Below are positions 21,543 through 34,550 of a stretch of 64,000 nt of DNA, piece after piece. Below the pieces are notes generated by a model. The model ran no database searches and was not told where the DNA came from. It worked only from the letters and a program-made list of their open reading frames with translations. The stretch comes from Gamsiella multidivaricata. Its lineage: Eukaryota; Mortierellomycota; Mortierellomycetes; Mortierellales; Mortierellaceae. Position 1 is the stretch's first letter. Every line of letters starts with the position of its first letter. The stretch covers positions 310,001-374,000 of the forward strand of contig NW_026251714.1 in NCBI RefSeq assembly GCF_025024155.1, given 5' to 3'. The translations under genes were made by a program, and so were the position numbers.

Positions 21543-22581
21543 ATGGAGAACTATCACCGGCGCCCAAAGGCCTCAAAGTCCAAGTTTGAGAACGACGACG
21601 ACTCGACCTCTAACACCACGGGCATCTCAAAAACGACCACACAGCATCACAACCGTCCTCAGCAGCACGGTGTCATGGTCATCTCTCCCAACGGCAAGAT
21701 TCGCACCTACGTTACCCGCGCACTCGAGATATTGGTCGAGGCTGACGCTTCAGACACTCAACAGGACTTTGATCCAGAAAGCAATAACCAGAAAAAGAGC
21801 GAGAAAGGCAAATCAAAACCATCGGTACGTGTTGAAAAAAAACAGAACAGGGACAAGGAAGAAAAAAAAAATAAAAAATGACAAGAGCAACAATCTTGGA
21901 TCAGTATCGCTATTTGGGTATCTGGACTTTTTGACAAGCAATTGCAAGCAATATCTAACATCCTCCGAACCTCATCTCTCTCTCTGATCGTTATAGAGTA
22001 TACCAGCGCAAAGCACGAAACCCGCCGCATCCGCATCCTCCGGACCCTCAATACCCTCCACCTCAAACCCCACACCCACACCCACATCCATCTCCTCTCA
22101 TCTCTCAAAACCCTCCTCCACTCAGGGCGTCCTAACCATCAAAGCCCAAGGTCGTTCCATCACCAAGGCTGTTACCGTTGCTGAGATCCTAAAGCGTCGC
22201 ATGGAAGGTTCACTTCACCAATTCACGGAGATCGGACAGGTCACTGAACAAGAGATCTGGGATCCTAATCCCGACAAGCCCAATCTCGACCCAATTACCG
22301 TATCCAGACATAGACCCACCATCCGGATTCGACTTTCGAAATATTTGGAGGTCCATGCGACTGCTGGAACAGGACTCACAGGCGTCGACTCAACTATGCC
22401 AGGAGCTTCGATCCCTAGAGACGAGCATACAGATGATGATGACGATGATGATCATAATGATGGTGATGAGAACGGTGATGGCGGAGGAGAGGCATGGCCG
22501 GGCGCTATCTTGGATAGAGATGCGGCTGCAAGGAGGTTTGTTGGATATCAGGCTCCAACGGGCAACGACATTTACTTGTAA
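21543..22581 (+). CDS. Alba-domain protein (RNase P/MRP p20/p25-like) with an insert in the fold
   Basis: Two exons (21543-21824, 21997-22581) give 288 residues. The Alba fold is in two halves. HGVMVISPNGKIRTYVTRAL at about 42-61 carries strand 1 and helix 1. GVLTIKAQGRSITKAVTVAE at about 138-157, followed by ILKRRMEGSLHQFTEIG, carries strand 2, helix 2 and the next strand. The usual short loop between them is replaced by about 70 residues rich in Ser, Pro and Thr, part of it encoded across the intron. Eukaryotic Alba proteins are RNA-binding subunits of RNase P/MRP or mRNA-binding proteins. An acidic Asp stretch (about 245-265) and the tail GYQAPTGNDIYL follow. Exon 2 starts after TTATAG, which keeps the whole insert in frame. 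Confidence 0.75.
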
Positions 22582-22787
22582 AATAAAGACTTTTTTTTTT
22601 TTTTTTTTTTTTTTTTGGTTAGAGATATTGTACAAAAAAAGAGTGTGAAAGCAACAGATCGGGGAATATGGCATGATGGACTCAAAATAAGAAAATATAA
22701 CAATGGTAGCGCGAGAGGACAACAACAGCATAAAAAAAAATATATATATATATATAAAAAAAAGAATATTAACCAAGTAAAAAGCCC

Positions 22788-25700
22788 TCATTGCTTGCTA
22801 CTGGCGCTTTCGTTTCGATACTCGAGTCCATTCCGCTTCTGGAATTCATCCAGAGCAGACTCTACAAAGCCCATCAACTCGTGCAAATGCAGATGTGTTC
22901 CCAGGGGCCAGTGGATCTTTTGGATCGTCGTCCCTGGCACAAAGCGGTCAAAACTCAGCCCTGCTTGACCGATCTGATCCGGATGAATGCACCACTTGCG
23001 GAACGTGTCCGGGAACTGCTTGCGAGCAATGTCCGGAGTCAACCACGACCGAGTGTCGTCCATGCGCTTCTGGATATGAGCCCAGTCTTCAACATTCTGA
23101 AGCATTCGGCTAGCCATCTCCTGAGGGATAGCGACCGTTGCTGCCGGTGCACCATTCTCTTCCTTGGAGGCCTGCCCCTTGGTCTTGAACTGTCCACTCT
23201 TGAGCATCTCCTTTCTCAGCGCCATGATATGGAAGCTGTACACTTTGAAGTAAACCAGAACTTCCATCAAAGCACTATTGCGAAAACAAAATGTATCGGC
23301 TGTTAATTCTCAAAATCCGTTTGTATGCTCTTGAGCGCCCATGAATCACTCCGTACCTGACACCGTCGAGTCCTGCGAGATGGTTGGAGTGGCATTGATT
23401 CGTCAGCGCATGAATGAACTGTCGCATGGTCTCCCAAGAGTTGATGGACTCCTTGACAGCAACGTCTGGTCGACCGGGGTTAGATAGTGTGTGATACTTG
23501 TCGTTCGCATGAAAAGCCGCAATAAACTCAATGGCGCTCAAAAAGTACTGAATCGCACCCAAGCGAGGATTGCTCTGATTCTTAAGAGTGCTGTCAGCAT
23601 TGTGCTTGTAGGTGATTCCTTCGGATTGACGCCTACAATCCATAACAGTGTGTTAGTTCCCATACCAAGAACGCTTTCTTAATACAGATAATAAATAGCC
23701 ATCATAACGACTTACAATCGGAAGGTGCTGTAGTAATCCGCGATCTTCTTTTGCACATCTGACGTGGGCTTTGAAGATGATGAGCTGCTGCTGGAAGGCT
23801 TTTGTTCAGTAGCAGTCGGTTTCTGATTGAGCTCCTTGGACATTTGTGGTGGTTTTCCTGTCAAGGCCGTCGCAGCAGCCAATGCTGGAGAATCCGACGC
23901 AGCCTTTGGTGTGTCGACCTTGTCCGCATTACTCTTCTTGCGCTGATAATCCTCGATTGACATCCTCTTAACGGTCGAGGTGAGGTTTCCAGAAGATGTC
24001 GACCGCTGCGACGTATCCTGCTGTCCTCGGCTATCCGATGTCAAAGAAGATGTAGGAGCAGGAGGCGATGCTGATTCTTCCTTAATTGCTTGAGATGGTC
24101 GTCGCGTGGAACTTGGGCTAACTAATGTTGTTGGCGCTCCTGGTTTGCTTTCTGGCTCACGACGGCCCGCACTGCTCTTGCTCGACTCCTGTGTCTGCTG
24201 CTGTTGCTGTGCCTTGCCATCAGTCCGCACTTCAATACGAGCAGATGCACTAGAGGAGACAGGGGTTGAAGTCTCTCTGCCTCGTCGGTCGCTCTCTTTC
24301 CTGGTCTCTCCTCGCTCTCTAGATCGTGATCGCTGCCGCTTCCGGTCCCGACTCCTTTCACGGCTGCCTCCACGGTCAGGACTCCTGTCCCGACTGCGGT
24401 CGCGGCTCCTGTCTCGCGAACGATCTCGGCTTCTGTCTCGTCCATAGCGGTCTCTACTGCGTCCTCTGCCTGAACGATCGTTGCGATCACGACTATTATC
24501 CCTCTGTCTACCGTCTTGTTTGCGCCTTGACAAGGATCTGTCGTCGTCATAATCCCGTCGATCACGATTCGACTTGCTGTCACGGTTATCGTTCCTGGAG
24601 GGGCTCCGATTGCGGTCGTATCTTCCTCTAGGCGACCTAGATCGTGAGCGGGTGCGCGACGACGAGCGCGATCGACCTCGTGCACGGTCCTTTGTAACCC
24701 TGTCCTTGTTGCTGGTGCTATTACGCTGTGCTGAAGATGAAGTGTCCTCCCTGGAATCCTTATCGTTTCTGGACTTGCTATCCTTTTGACCCTCTCTTCC
24801 TTCTCTACCTGTACGACGGTTCGGAGATGTAGGTGCAGCAGAGGAACTGGTACGATCCGATTTTGAAGTCGACTCGTTCTTGCTTCCTGTGCGGCTAGAG
24901 ACCGAAAAGTCGTCCTCCTTAGAGGCCTTCCGTTCCTTGTTTGAGATTGAAGACGACGGCTTATCGATGTAGGCGGCTTTCTCCTTGGTTTCTCTAGCAT
25001 TGTCGTCCTCCTTTGCTCGGCGACGTGCTTCAGATGATGTACCGTTCCGATCTCGAGAGTCGCTACGCTTGCGTGTCGCTGTTAAATCCGATTTCTGTGA
25101 ATTGTCCTTGGATTCCAATCTGCTACGAGTGTCAGACTTCTCAGGTGGACCACCGGATTCTAGATCTTTGTTCGTACGCCGGCGCTTAGAGGGCTCGTCC
25201 AACTCACCCTCACCAGCGCTGTGGTATGCAGGTCGCATTTTCTTTTCCTTATTCCGATCCAGGGTTGGCGACAGCGACTGAGATTCCTTTACGCGACCAG
25301 ACTTATCAGCGCCATTGGTGCTTCTCTCATCCGCGCGATGACTCCTACCGTCCGTGAAGTCAGATATGATCTTTGAAGAACTGGTAAAAGCCGGGTCCCG
25401 TTTGGCATGTGCCCCTGTGCTCGACGAAGCACCGTTCTCCGATGGTCGCTTCTTGGGGTCGGAGCGAGTGTCGTCTCTAGTATCCCGTGAGCGCCTTTCC
25501 TTGAGATCCTTGGCTGCGCTCTTTGACAACTTCCTACCTTCCGAATCGGACTCATCCGAGGAGTAGGAGCGACCCCTCTTTGTCGTGCTTTTCCTGCTGG
25601 ATGGACTCGGGTATCTCTCCTGGCGTTTAGAATCCTTCCTGATATAGTCACTTTCCATACGCCGAGTCGAGTCGACGCTACCTTCTTTGTCAGTGCCCGA

Positions 25701-28382
25701 GGGCTTGTTGATGTCCATGTGATGATCGTCATCAGAAGAGTCCAATGAATATACTGCTTTCGATCGAGATTTTGAGTTGCCAGAGTGAATATGAGATGAC
25801 GCCTTGGGCTTCTCGGAGCGAGGAAGAGGCTTTAGGGGAAGCAAATATGAGGGTATACTGATCTTGATGACAACTGGATTCTTCGACAGAACCATACTGG
25901 CAATCCGCCGAGGAAGTTCAGCAACCTGTCTGGATGAAAGTTCACAACAACACCTTCCACCAGAGGTCTTCCTGGCATGGATTTCCGTTGTATGGTGCTG
26001 AGTTGAGTCTGGTGGTGTCTTCCCAGACACAATCCCTGCAGGACGCTTGCCCCCGATCGTCTCTGATTTTGAGTTTCGTCGCCGGGCCGTTTTCCGCCTA
26101 TGATGCCGATAAGGTTGAGACAACCCCTGGTTAGAACGAAGAAGTGTGATCGGATAGTGGATGATGTGATGACAATCATGAAGCCGTACCCGATACGTTT
26201 CCTGGCCTGCGTTTGTGTGTCGATGTCGCTGTTGGCGACATTCTCTGATCCTGCATCTGATGAGGACCGACCGGAATCACTTCCCGAGTCAGAGCTCTCG
26301 TCGCTGGTGGCGCCCAATCCCAATGGCGCCTTCGGCACTTTGCCTGGCTGCTTGCCTCCGGTAACACTCCTCACTGGGGCTGGCCAAGGAGGAATGGTGG
26401 GACTCATTATGATAGGAAGGCCCTCCAGCAACTAACAAAGCATCGTGCAAATACATATAGTAAGTAGCTCGGCCATTTTGCGCATCACCGGAGATTATGA
26501 ACATCGATTGTCTTGAAGCTCACCTCGATGCTCTTGCGAATCTCTTCCAGTGGAGGCGTTGGAGGAACCTTTGGGATGTCATGAAAATGGCGGACAGCAG
26601 GAGACACGTCAGTGCCAATGGCAGCGTAGGACGAGCCGAAGGCAGGAAGGACCTGCGATCATGGAGTGCACTTACATGGCTGAATGGGTCGAGGGAGTTG
26701 TGTGATGCTGGATTGCTGTGTGAACCTCGACCGTTGGATGCGCTATTGTTGTTACTGCTGTTATTGTTGTTGTTGTTGTTGTTGTTGGTGTTGTTGTTGT
26801 TGCTGTTGTTATTGTTGTTGTTGCAGTTATTGTTGCTCAAGTATCTACTATCTGTCTTTTGACTGCGTTGACAAGGCAGCAAGCAATACAAGCCATACAG
26901 ATAAGAAAGGGATAGAAAACAAATAGAGTCAGTACCATGGAGAAACCGAAGGGGAAGAATTCGCTGTATGTCTGTTTGTTTGTTTGTGTGCATGTCTTTG
27001 TGCCTGAGGTGGATGTGGCACACGGCGCCTTTCGCCCAAAGTGGGCCCTTTCCAGGGGTAACAACACCACCCGTATACTTTACCACTGAAGTTCCCGTCC
27101 CATTCCCATTTCTATTCCCATAATCATCTCAGCATCATCCCCCTTTCCCCATACTGATCAAGTAATCAAACGATTAATTGCGATTGAGCCTTTGACGTCT
27201 CTTCAGGGAAGAAGCCTGTGTTGATCCGGGACGTGGGCGGCCTTCCATCTCCTCCACCAAAAAAGAGAAAGCTCCCCCTTCATTTTCTTTTTTGTGCTCC
27301 TGTTATCCACGCCTGGACCGTATGCATGTTGCACACAACAAAACATCCATTGCCACATGTCACACACAAACACAACATGATTCTCATCGGCATTGGGGGA
27401 TGGGCTGACGAACGGATAGATGGCAAGCAAACTGACATTTGTTTTGTCGCGCTTTGGACCACAGACGGGTCGACACCGCGCAAAGGTAAGCAGTGATCGC
27501 ATCAAAGAGTATGGGCATCATCAGAAAGTCGAGAACGCCCAGTGGTATTGAATCCATTAGAGTCGCATAATCCCATCTCATAATCAGAGTTCCACAGTGG
27601 CCCCTCTCCTGATCTGCAAACGCTCTTTGTCGCTCTGCTTTTTTATGCCTTTTCTCACGCTCTCACTCTTGATAGATGAACATTCGCGTGCTTCAAGAGG
27701 ACTACTCTGCTACCGGCCACGGTTAGTGCCACATCATGGTATTCCAACTAGTTCCAAGCCGACTCTTTCATCCTAGGTTTCGGGTCTGCTCAATATTACT
27801 GACCATAACCATTATAGGCCAGCACTTCTTCTCCGCGCTTTCGTCCTTAGTCTCTAGTTTTACTCTTCCCATCGCTCGCTCTCGATATTTTTCACCCATT
27901 TAGCGATGCATGCCTTCATTTCCCACACCCTTCTAAATTTTCATCCTGTCGCACACCACCCTAAATCAAAAGGCAAGAAATAATAAACGCAATAAAACAT
28001 ACCCAGGCATGTGTCCAAACTGCATCCCTGCAGCCCAGCCAGAGAGAACCGGAGGTGTCGGCGGCACAAGCCATTCGTTCTTAAGAGACCCTCCGAAGGA
28101 AGGACTCCTCTCCTGAGACGATCGATCTTTGAATCCCCAGGCCCGTGGATTAAAGGTTGCGTATTCAACGCAATTGTACATCAAATCGGGTCCCGGGTGC
28201 CCACCTCCGACTGTCCAGTGCCGCCTCAAGTCGGCGATTTTCTGGTCAATGTCTTCATAGGAGGTCTGTGTTGAATTTGGGGTGTTGAGGGTACTGGCAT
28301 TGGACGACGTAGCAATTGAGCTCGGGCTGGGGATAGAGGGACTGGGGAGGGCGGTCGCACGGACAGAGGTTGCCGTTGACAT
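22788..28382 (-). CDS. AF4/FMR2-like protein with an SR-type domain; putative elongation-complex scaffold
   Basis: Seven exons (28382-28003, 26862-26676, 26568-26524, 26431-26190, 26097-23716, 23632-23357, 23274-22788) keep frame and give 1332 residues. The N-terminal part (YEDIDQKIADLRRHW...) is unrecognised. Then come an Asn run (about 140-165), VPPTPPLEEIRKSIE from a 45-nt microexon, a Ser/Asp/Glu patch (about 235-270) like that of AFF proteins, and a long Ser/Arg/Lys-rich tract with RS/RD repeats (about 745-885). The C-terminal 250 residues run in the order of the AF4/FMR2 C-terminal homology domain: YKHNADSTLK, AIQYFLSAIEFIAAF, WETMRQFIHAL, SALMEVLVYFKVYSFHIMAL and VAIPQEMASRMLQNVEDW. 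AFF proteins scaffold the super elongation complex with P-TEFb and ELL; fission yeast has a distant counterpart in Ebp1. The first intron (about 1.1 kb) is long and could hide an exon. The open frame continues upstream of the chosen ATG to about 28510 without another ATG. Confidence 0.65.
26745..26836 (+). repeat. (GTT)n-rich tract coding an Asn run
   Basis: Imperfect GTT/ATT repeats on the plus strand; on the coding minus strand they give AAC/AAT codons and the poly-Asn segment of the AF4/FMR2-like protein. Confidence 0.85.
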
Positions 28383-29127
28383 GGCGCCAGTCGTTGCGTT
28401 CGAGCTGTCGTTTAGGGGTCGAGGTTCCTGCGTTGAAGGTTCAATTGGTGAGAGATATTGGAGTGTGAGGTTGAGCGCTGGTTGTTGGTTTGGGATGAAG
28501 GGGATGGGGTTGGTGAATTAGAGATTCAATCTGTTGCAGGTGCTCGTGTTTTTGGTGAGGAGGGATAGATAGGCTATTAAAAGACAGCGAGCACAAGAGA
28601 GTGAGTGGCGAGCAGCAGTGGTGGATTAGGAGTGGGGTGGAGTACAATGGAGTACATACACGAAAAATAGCGGGCGGAGGATGGAATGAGGAATGTGGTA
28701 GCGATGAGGGAGGTTCCTTGCGGGAGGACCGATCAGACAGAAAAGAAGAAAGATCTCGTACTTTGTTCCCTGACAGGAGGAGAAGGAAAGGAACGAAGGA
28801 ACGAAGGAACGAAAGAAGGGAAGGCTGCGGCTGCAGAGAGTCAGGAAGTGGACACAGCAGCAGTCAACGGGTGCATGGGCTGCATGCAAACGTGATGGGT
28901 GGCAGAGATGTAATTCTGGTCTCTGGACATATGTAGAGAGGTATGCGCCGAAGAGCGGCCCCCAGACACAACCCGCAACCACCACCCCGCCCCAGACATG
29001 ACACCACCCAAAGCCCAGATATGATTCCACTGATTTTAGAATTCTGGGTAGGGAAAAAGGGCCCTGGCCAATAATGTGTCCGCACTCTCTTGCCCTTTGC
29101 CTTTTCATTTTTCCGAAATATCCTCCC

Positions 29128-29185
<58 letters not shown>

Positions 29186-31423
29186 TCTCTCTTTCTTTCC
29201 TTCTTTCCTTCTCTCTTCAAGCGTCTCTTCGATCATGCACGCAAAAGGGAGAGAAGAGGCCATGGCCAGTCGACAAAAATCAGCATGAAAAAGAGGCACA
29301 TTTCTCCGAGGAAACCAATTCGCATGGTGTGGATTGAATCGAGATAAAATAAAAAGGGACACAATTATGTTCACCCGCGGTGCGCCGTAGGGTGATTTGT
29401 AATGAAAGATACTGAATAAGGGAAGCCACTCCGAATGAACAAGCTGCTGCATCGACCACAAAGATGAATGACCCATGTCGTCTTGCCTCCTCATGGTCAA
29501 TGGTTGCATTCATAACCTCACCTGCAAGTTGAACAATTCGAATGTGTGAGATGATGAGAGTGTGGAATGGTGTTTAGAAACTAACCTTGTAGACAACAAA
29601 ATCGGAATCCTTGTGGCAGTGGGCGGGATTGCTAGTTTGTCGCGAGTAAGAAAGGACCAAGAGATTATGAAGGACCTGCTGTCTGTGGTAGACACCGCGA
29701 AGTAGTGTGCACAGTGCCCGTTGAGTGGAAAGAGGCGGTGAAGAAGAAAAGGAAATCATGGCCATGGGCTGCTCAAATACAATCTGCCCAAGGATCCCTC
29801 TTCGTTTTCCTATCTCCCATTCAGCCACACCAAATTCGCTTCTCTGGTGACCAGCAGGCAAGGAGAGGAGCCGATAATAAAAAAAATCGAATCGATGGAA
29901 CCCGATATCGTTAGGGTGTCATTTTGTCTCAATTCATGGGGCCGGCCTCCAGGATGGGAATCACGTCCTTCAAATTCGCTCATCGACTGTTTCAGGGCCG
30001 CCTTATCCCCCTGGCAGTTTCGGCCAGAATGAGGCCACAGAACAGAGGAATAAATAGAACACTGCAGTGAACAACCAGAGACCACTATGGCATGCATGCA
30101 TGCATGAATAGAAACGACCCCGGAGGCCATCTCACCATTGTACCCTGCGTGAACAGAGTGGAGCATAGCTGTCTCTATGTTTCTATCCAAAATATTTTTC
30201 TGAGCAATGGTGAATAAGCAGCTCTCGACCCTCACTGCCCACCGGCGCTTTTACGCCGCAAGGCAGGGGGGAGGGGTTTTCCTTCTCCACGGTTTGTGTG
30301 TACAGCCGTGTTTGTGCGTTTTCGCTTTTTCTTTGCTCTTATGCCAGTGCGCGCTCTTTTGTGTTCCCACCACAGGAATGAGCAACAGGGGAACACAGAT
30401 ACAGCGCGTTGATGCACGTTTTCTCTTTAGACAATCGATCGAGCACGGGATATGCGCCTCGGCATAGCAGACGATGCGAGACTAGTCGTATTTTTGTCCG
30501 CTGCGCAAACGTAGAACGACAGATTTCTATTCGCCGCGTCCCTCGCCTAGAGGAATACACAGCCCAAGTGCATGATCTTTGGTGGCAAATCGAGTCCCAC
30601 ATTGGGAGCAGGCATTTCCGGTTCTCAGGGCTTGAGGATGTCCACGGACGCGCGATGTCATACAACGCTATTTTATATTCCTCCCGCTCCCCTCTTTGTC
30701 CAGAACTATGGACATATTATGCCTGTAGTGCAGTAGAGGCAGCTTTTATGTAGTTGGGGGTATTCCAAAAGAACAGACAGAATGACGTTTCTTCTCTGCA
30801 TCTTTGCGTCCTCGTCGCATGTATTTTGCATTGGGGTCAAATCGATATTGGAATGTTGAACAGCATTGATATGCCCAACTGTCCGGCAGAACTAACTTCT
30901 TGGATGCATGCCCCGCCTCAGTCATGCATCGCTGGTTTACGTTTTAGTCCCTCGCCCCCACAATGCATAGGACACGAAATAAAAGCTAGATACCAGTCTC
31001 TGCATATCCGTGTGCGTTGCTCAGCACCACGCGCGCTGTCGTCTGCATCATCATCATCCTCGCCGTAGTCATGATCGTCCAAAAAAAAAGTCTTACCCTA
31101 TATCTCGTTGAGCTGACATTCTACTTTCGCCCATTACCTCGTAATACCATCTCTCCGGGCTGCTTCCAATGTTTTAGCCACCTTTTTGCATTTCGTAGTT
31201 TCCTCTCTACCCCACGCTCTTGCATACCACCTGCAGGTATAGACCATCATTCCATCTCTTTTCTACCTCCCCCGCATCTCACCCCAAGGAAGCGGATATC
31301 CCCTCCAACACTCACGCGTCCACAGAATTTCTTCTCACTACCCCACATCTTCAGCTTTCTCCCCAGGCTCACCACTTGGTCCTCCCTATATTTCTTTACA
31401 ACCATTCACATCCTACAAAGCTC
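28383..31423. other. 3-kb intergenic stretch, no supported gene
   Basis: The ends are probably the leaders of the two divergent flanking genes; the right end (31160-31420) is pyrimidine-rich on the plus strand as expected for the leader of the gene starting at 31424. It contains a CT microsatellite and a short palindromic ATGC tandem near 30089-30106. Only short overlapping frames with no recognised product occur. Confidence 0.55.
29135..29178 (+). repeat. (CT)n microsatellite
   Basis: About 22 tandem CT units, followed by imperfect CTTT repeats to about 29216. Confidence 0.9.
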
Positions 31424-34173
31424 ATGAACACCGCACTCAGCGACATTGGCCACAATGTGCAACGGTCTTCTGGCACCTCCAGTATAAAACTCGCGTCCAA
31501 CAGTATCTGTGACATCACTACCAAGGAGAAAGCTGAAGGAGGCAACAGTTCTGGGCTCTATTTAAATGCAAAGGCAGATTATTATCTCATTTCGAAATTC
31601 GACTCTGGTTCACGGGATTGCCTGTTTCCAGGCACGAACCATGCTACACTCTCCACCTCGTATGATGCGTTTTTCACAGACGATGCCTATAATGGCGGAG
31701 ACCATGGTGCTTCGGCCCTGATCATGCCGTATGGGCACGGACCCGTGGAATTCGAGGACACTCGACTCTACGAAGGACGATATGAAGATCGAGGGGACGA
31801 TGAACGCGAATTTGAAGACACTGGACACCAACATCTGCTTGATAGACAACAGCAACAGCACCCGCACCAGAGATCTCCGCTACAAAAGCAATTGCACCTG
31901 TCGGAGGATGCATTGATCATGGAGCCCACGATTCTGGCGGGGTATCAGCGTAGACATCCACAGCCCACGGAGCAACAGCTTCAGCTCCATCTTGTGCAAC
32001 CATCGTTGCTCGAGTCATCGACAATGAAGAGAGAGCGTGAGGAACTTCAGGGTATAGGTCTGATCTATCATCAATTGCAAGATGAGCAGGAGGAACAGGA
32101 GGAGCAAGAGTCTCCAAATCATGATCACACCATGGAGATTGACAATGATGAACACGACAATACGACCGACATGGAGGGGGCAATAGAGAAGAAGCGCAAG
32201 GGCATATGGAGCCAAGAGCGCGTTACTGAGCCCGAGACGGATCAAGACGACGACGACGAGGAGGAGGAGGATGTGGAGGAGGAAGACCAGGGCTCCGATG
32301 AGGATGTTCCCATGCAAGATCTGAAGCGCAAGCGTCGCCGAAAGAGTGAAGCTACAGATATCCAACAACAACAGCAACAACAGCAACAGCAACAGCAACA
32401 GCAGCAGTACCTTCACCGCCAGCTATATTCTTCCTCCTCCTCTTCCTCCTCATCACACACTCCTGCATCTTCATCATCTTTATCCCCAGCGACGCATTCC
32501 AGCAACTTGATCACAGAGCAACAATTCCTCCTCCTAGCCGAGGACTATCTACTCTCGCTCTCACCAAAGAAGCGCGAAAAGGCCCTACTGTCGAACTCGA
32601 TGTACCAAAAGATCCTCATGGTGTTGCTCCAGCCCAAGAACACCCAGGTCTCGACCGCGCAGTTTCGATTTTGGGCCAAAAAAATGTTCACTCTCTCTAC
32701 TACCCCAACTCACCATGTCGTCTGCCATGGTGGTAAACCTGTCGCGACTAAGGAATGCCTCTATGACGTACTGGTCTACTGCCATCGAAAGAGCTCCCAT
32801 GGTGGTCGGGACAAGACGTCTGCAGAGGTGGGTATTCCTGCGTTACTGCTCCTTATGCATTCTAATCATTGCTGAAAAGAAAAAAGAAGAGAACAGTTTA
32901 TTCAAACCTCCTTTCGTCCTCTACGCGAATTCTTTTCCAGGTGCGGCAGCATTACTCGTGGGTCCCCAAGGAGCTGATCGCTCGCTTTGTGAAGCATTGT
33001 CCGCTTTGTCTCAGCCGTCGCAACACACAGCAGCGTCAAAGTGCACCCGGAACTTGTACGGTCCCTGGGATCGAAGCCTCTAGCCCATCATTCCACCCGA
33101 TTCTAGACGTGTCGTTGCCACGGCTCCATCAGAGCCAACGGCACCATACGTCCAAAACAGAAGGACCTCTGTCTCTGCCTCAAGAGTCACTGCAGCAGCC
33201 GGACCCTCCGCAAGCACAACCGCACCAGCGCCAGTACCGCCAGCAACAACACTTGCAGCAATATCCGCATGCGCTCTATGATCAAACCATGCACCTAGAT
33301 CAAAAAACTCATCCTGCGAAGAACTCTGACGAGGACTACGTTGACAGGCTCGACGATGAAAAGTCAAGTCCGCAAGACCAGAACGACTGCATGCAGGTCG
33401 ATCAAGGCGCATATGATGATGGCCAGGGACCCACCAACCCAAACGAGGTCCCACACGCGCTTAGCCCACACGTCCATCCTAACCGCCAACACCACCAAAA
33501 TCACTACTATCCATTTCTGCAACATCGCCCTTCTTATCCAAACTACCACCACCCCTACTTACACCATCAACAGCAACCCTACCGACACTCTCACCCACGA
33601 CACCACGCTCCGTCTCCGAAACCTACGCCGCCCATCATACCCATCGCCGTCCATCCAAACGGCCACATCCTGCACGACCGCCACCCAATCCACAACCGTG
33701 CACGGCTCATGGGCCTCACGACTTCCACTGGCCCCACCGTTACCTCTGCGTCCACAACTTCAAACTCTTTCCTGATCGCGCCCTTCCAACTCCCCTCCAA
33801 CTCCACCTCCGCCTCCGCCTCCGCCTCCGTCTCGACCTCTTCTTCTCAATCTGCATCCACACTAAACCCAAATCCTCATACCACCTTCAGCATGACCCTA
33901 CCGCCCTTCCAATACCCCTATAATCATCATCAGCATAAAGTCCACAACCGATCACCGTCCTTCTTCTACAACGCCCTCGGTTTAGATCCTCCACATCAAA
34001 TTGTCGAGTCTGCTGAGACTCAAGTCTATGGCTACGGAGAGAATAATGGAAGCGAAGAAGACGAAGAAGTGGAGGATGAAGATCTACAGCGCGTGGAAGA
34101 GAATGGGGAGGAGAAACAAGAGATAAGGATCAAAGGTGAAGATGGCGAGAAAGGGAATGCCGCTATCGAATAA
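31424..34173 (+). CDS. nuclear protein with an H2C2 integrase-type zinc motif (NOL4/GIN-like)
   Basis: Two exons (31424-32827 and 32941-34173, AG acceptor TTTTCCAG) give 878 residues. The centre, about 395-495, is the only ordered-looking part. KKREKALLSNSMYQKIL and FRFWAKKMF precede YCHRKSSHGGRDKTSAE|VRQHYSWVPKEL and FVKHCPLC. Ligands H454, H459, C488 and C491 fit the H2C2 zinc motif of retroelement integrases. The same order (a KREKIL helix, an RFKFWVK helix, a GKHAGQKRT segment, an FLPRE segment, then CxxC) is known from animal NOL4 proteins, which are host genes derived from integrases. There is no integrase catalytic core here. Flanks are disordered: Asp/Glu patches, a Lys/Arg nuclear-signal-like KRKRRRK, about 16 Gln (32361-32408), a Ser run, and a long Pro/His-rich tail. 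A DNA- or chromatin-binding role is inference. Confidence 0.65.
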
Positions 34174-34550
34174 CAGAATGACAGTTATAGGTACTGAGCG
34201 AGGGGCGAAGGAAGGGAGGAGGAAGGCTCATGCCTTTAGTTGTGTCTTTCATGATGAAACTCGGATCTCTATGGTAATCCAGATTTATATCAATGATACG
34301 CCCTTCCTTCGTCCCTCCCCAGATCCCTAATGCTTCATGCTCACACAAGCTCCACTGCTCACTCGATGCCAGTATGTACGCATAAACCATTAAAAAGCAT
34401 GTTACTTCATTCATGGTCTTTTTATTGTCGGATCAATGGCTGCAAATATGCAGTGTATAGGATAAAATCGTGTCGATATTGCGCATGAAAATACACCATT
34501 CCACTTCGTCCCCCTGCTCCCTGCCATCGCAACGGTGATCGGCCCTTCTT
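34174..34550. other. convergent 3' flanks of the NOL4-like and RPA1 genes
   Basis: 377 bp between two facing stop codons; AT-rich patches, no gene seen. Confidence 0.55.

Noticed and set aside
24122..25000. 292-codon frame inside the AF4/FMR2-like gene in another frame
   Set aside because: Arg/Thr/Glu-rich shadow of the SR repeats; the spliced gene uses the other frame continuously.
29076..29347. Ser/Leu-repeat frames in three registers
   Set aside because: They are translations of the CT microsatellite.
30089..30106. ATGC palindromic tandem as a possible regulatory site
   Set aside because: Short alternating purine-pyrimidine repeat in a gene-free stretch; nothing links it to a function.
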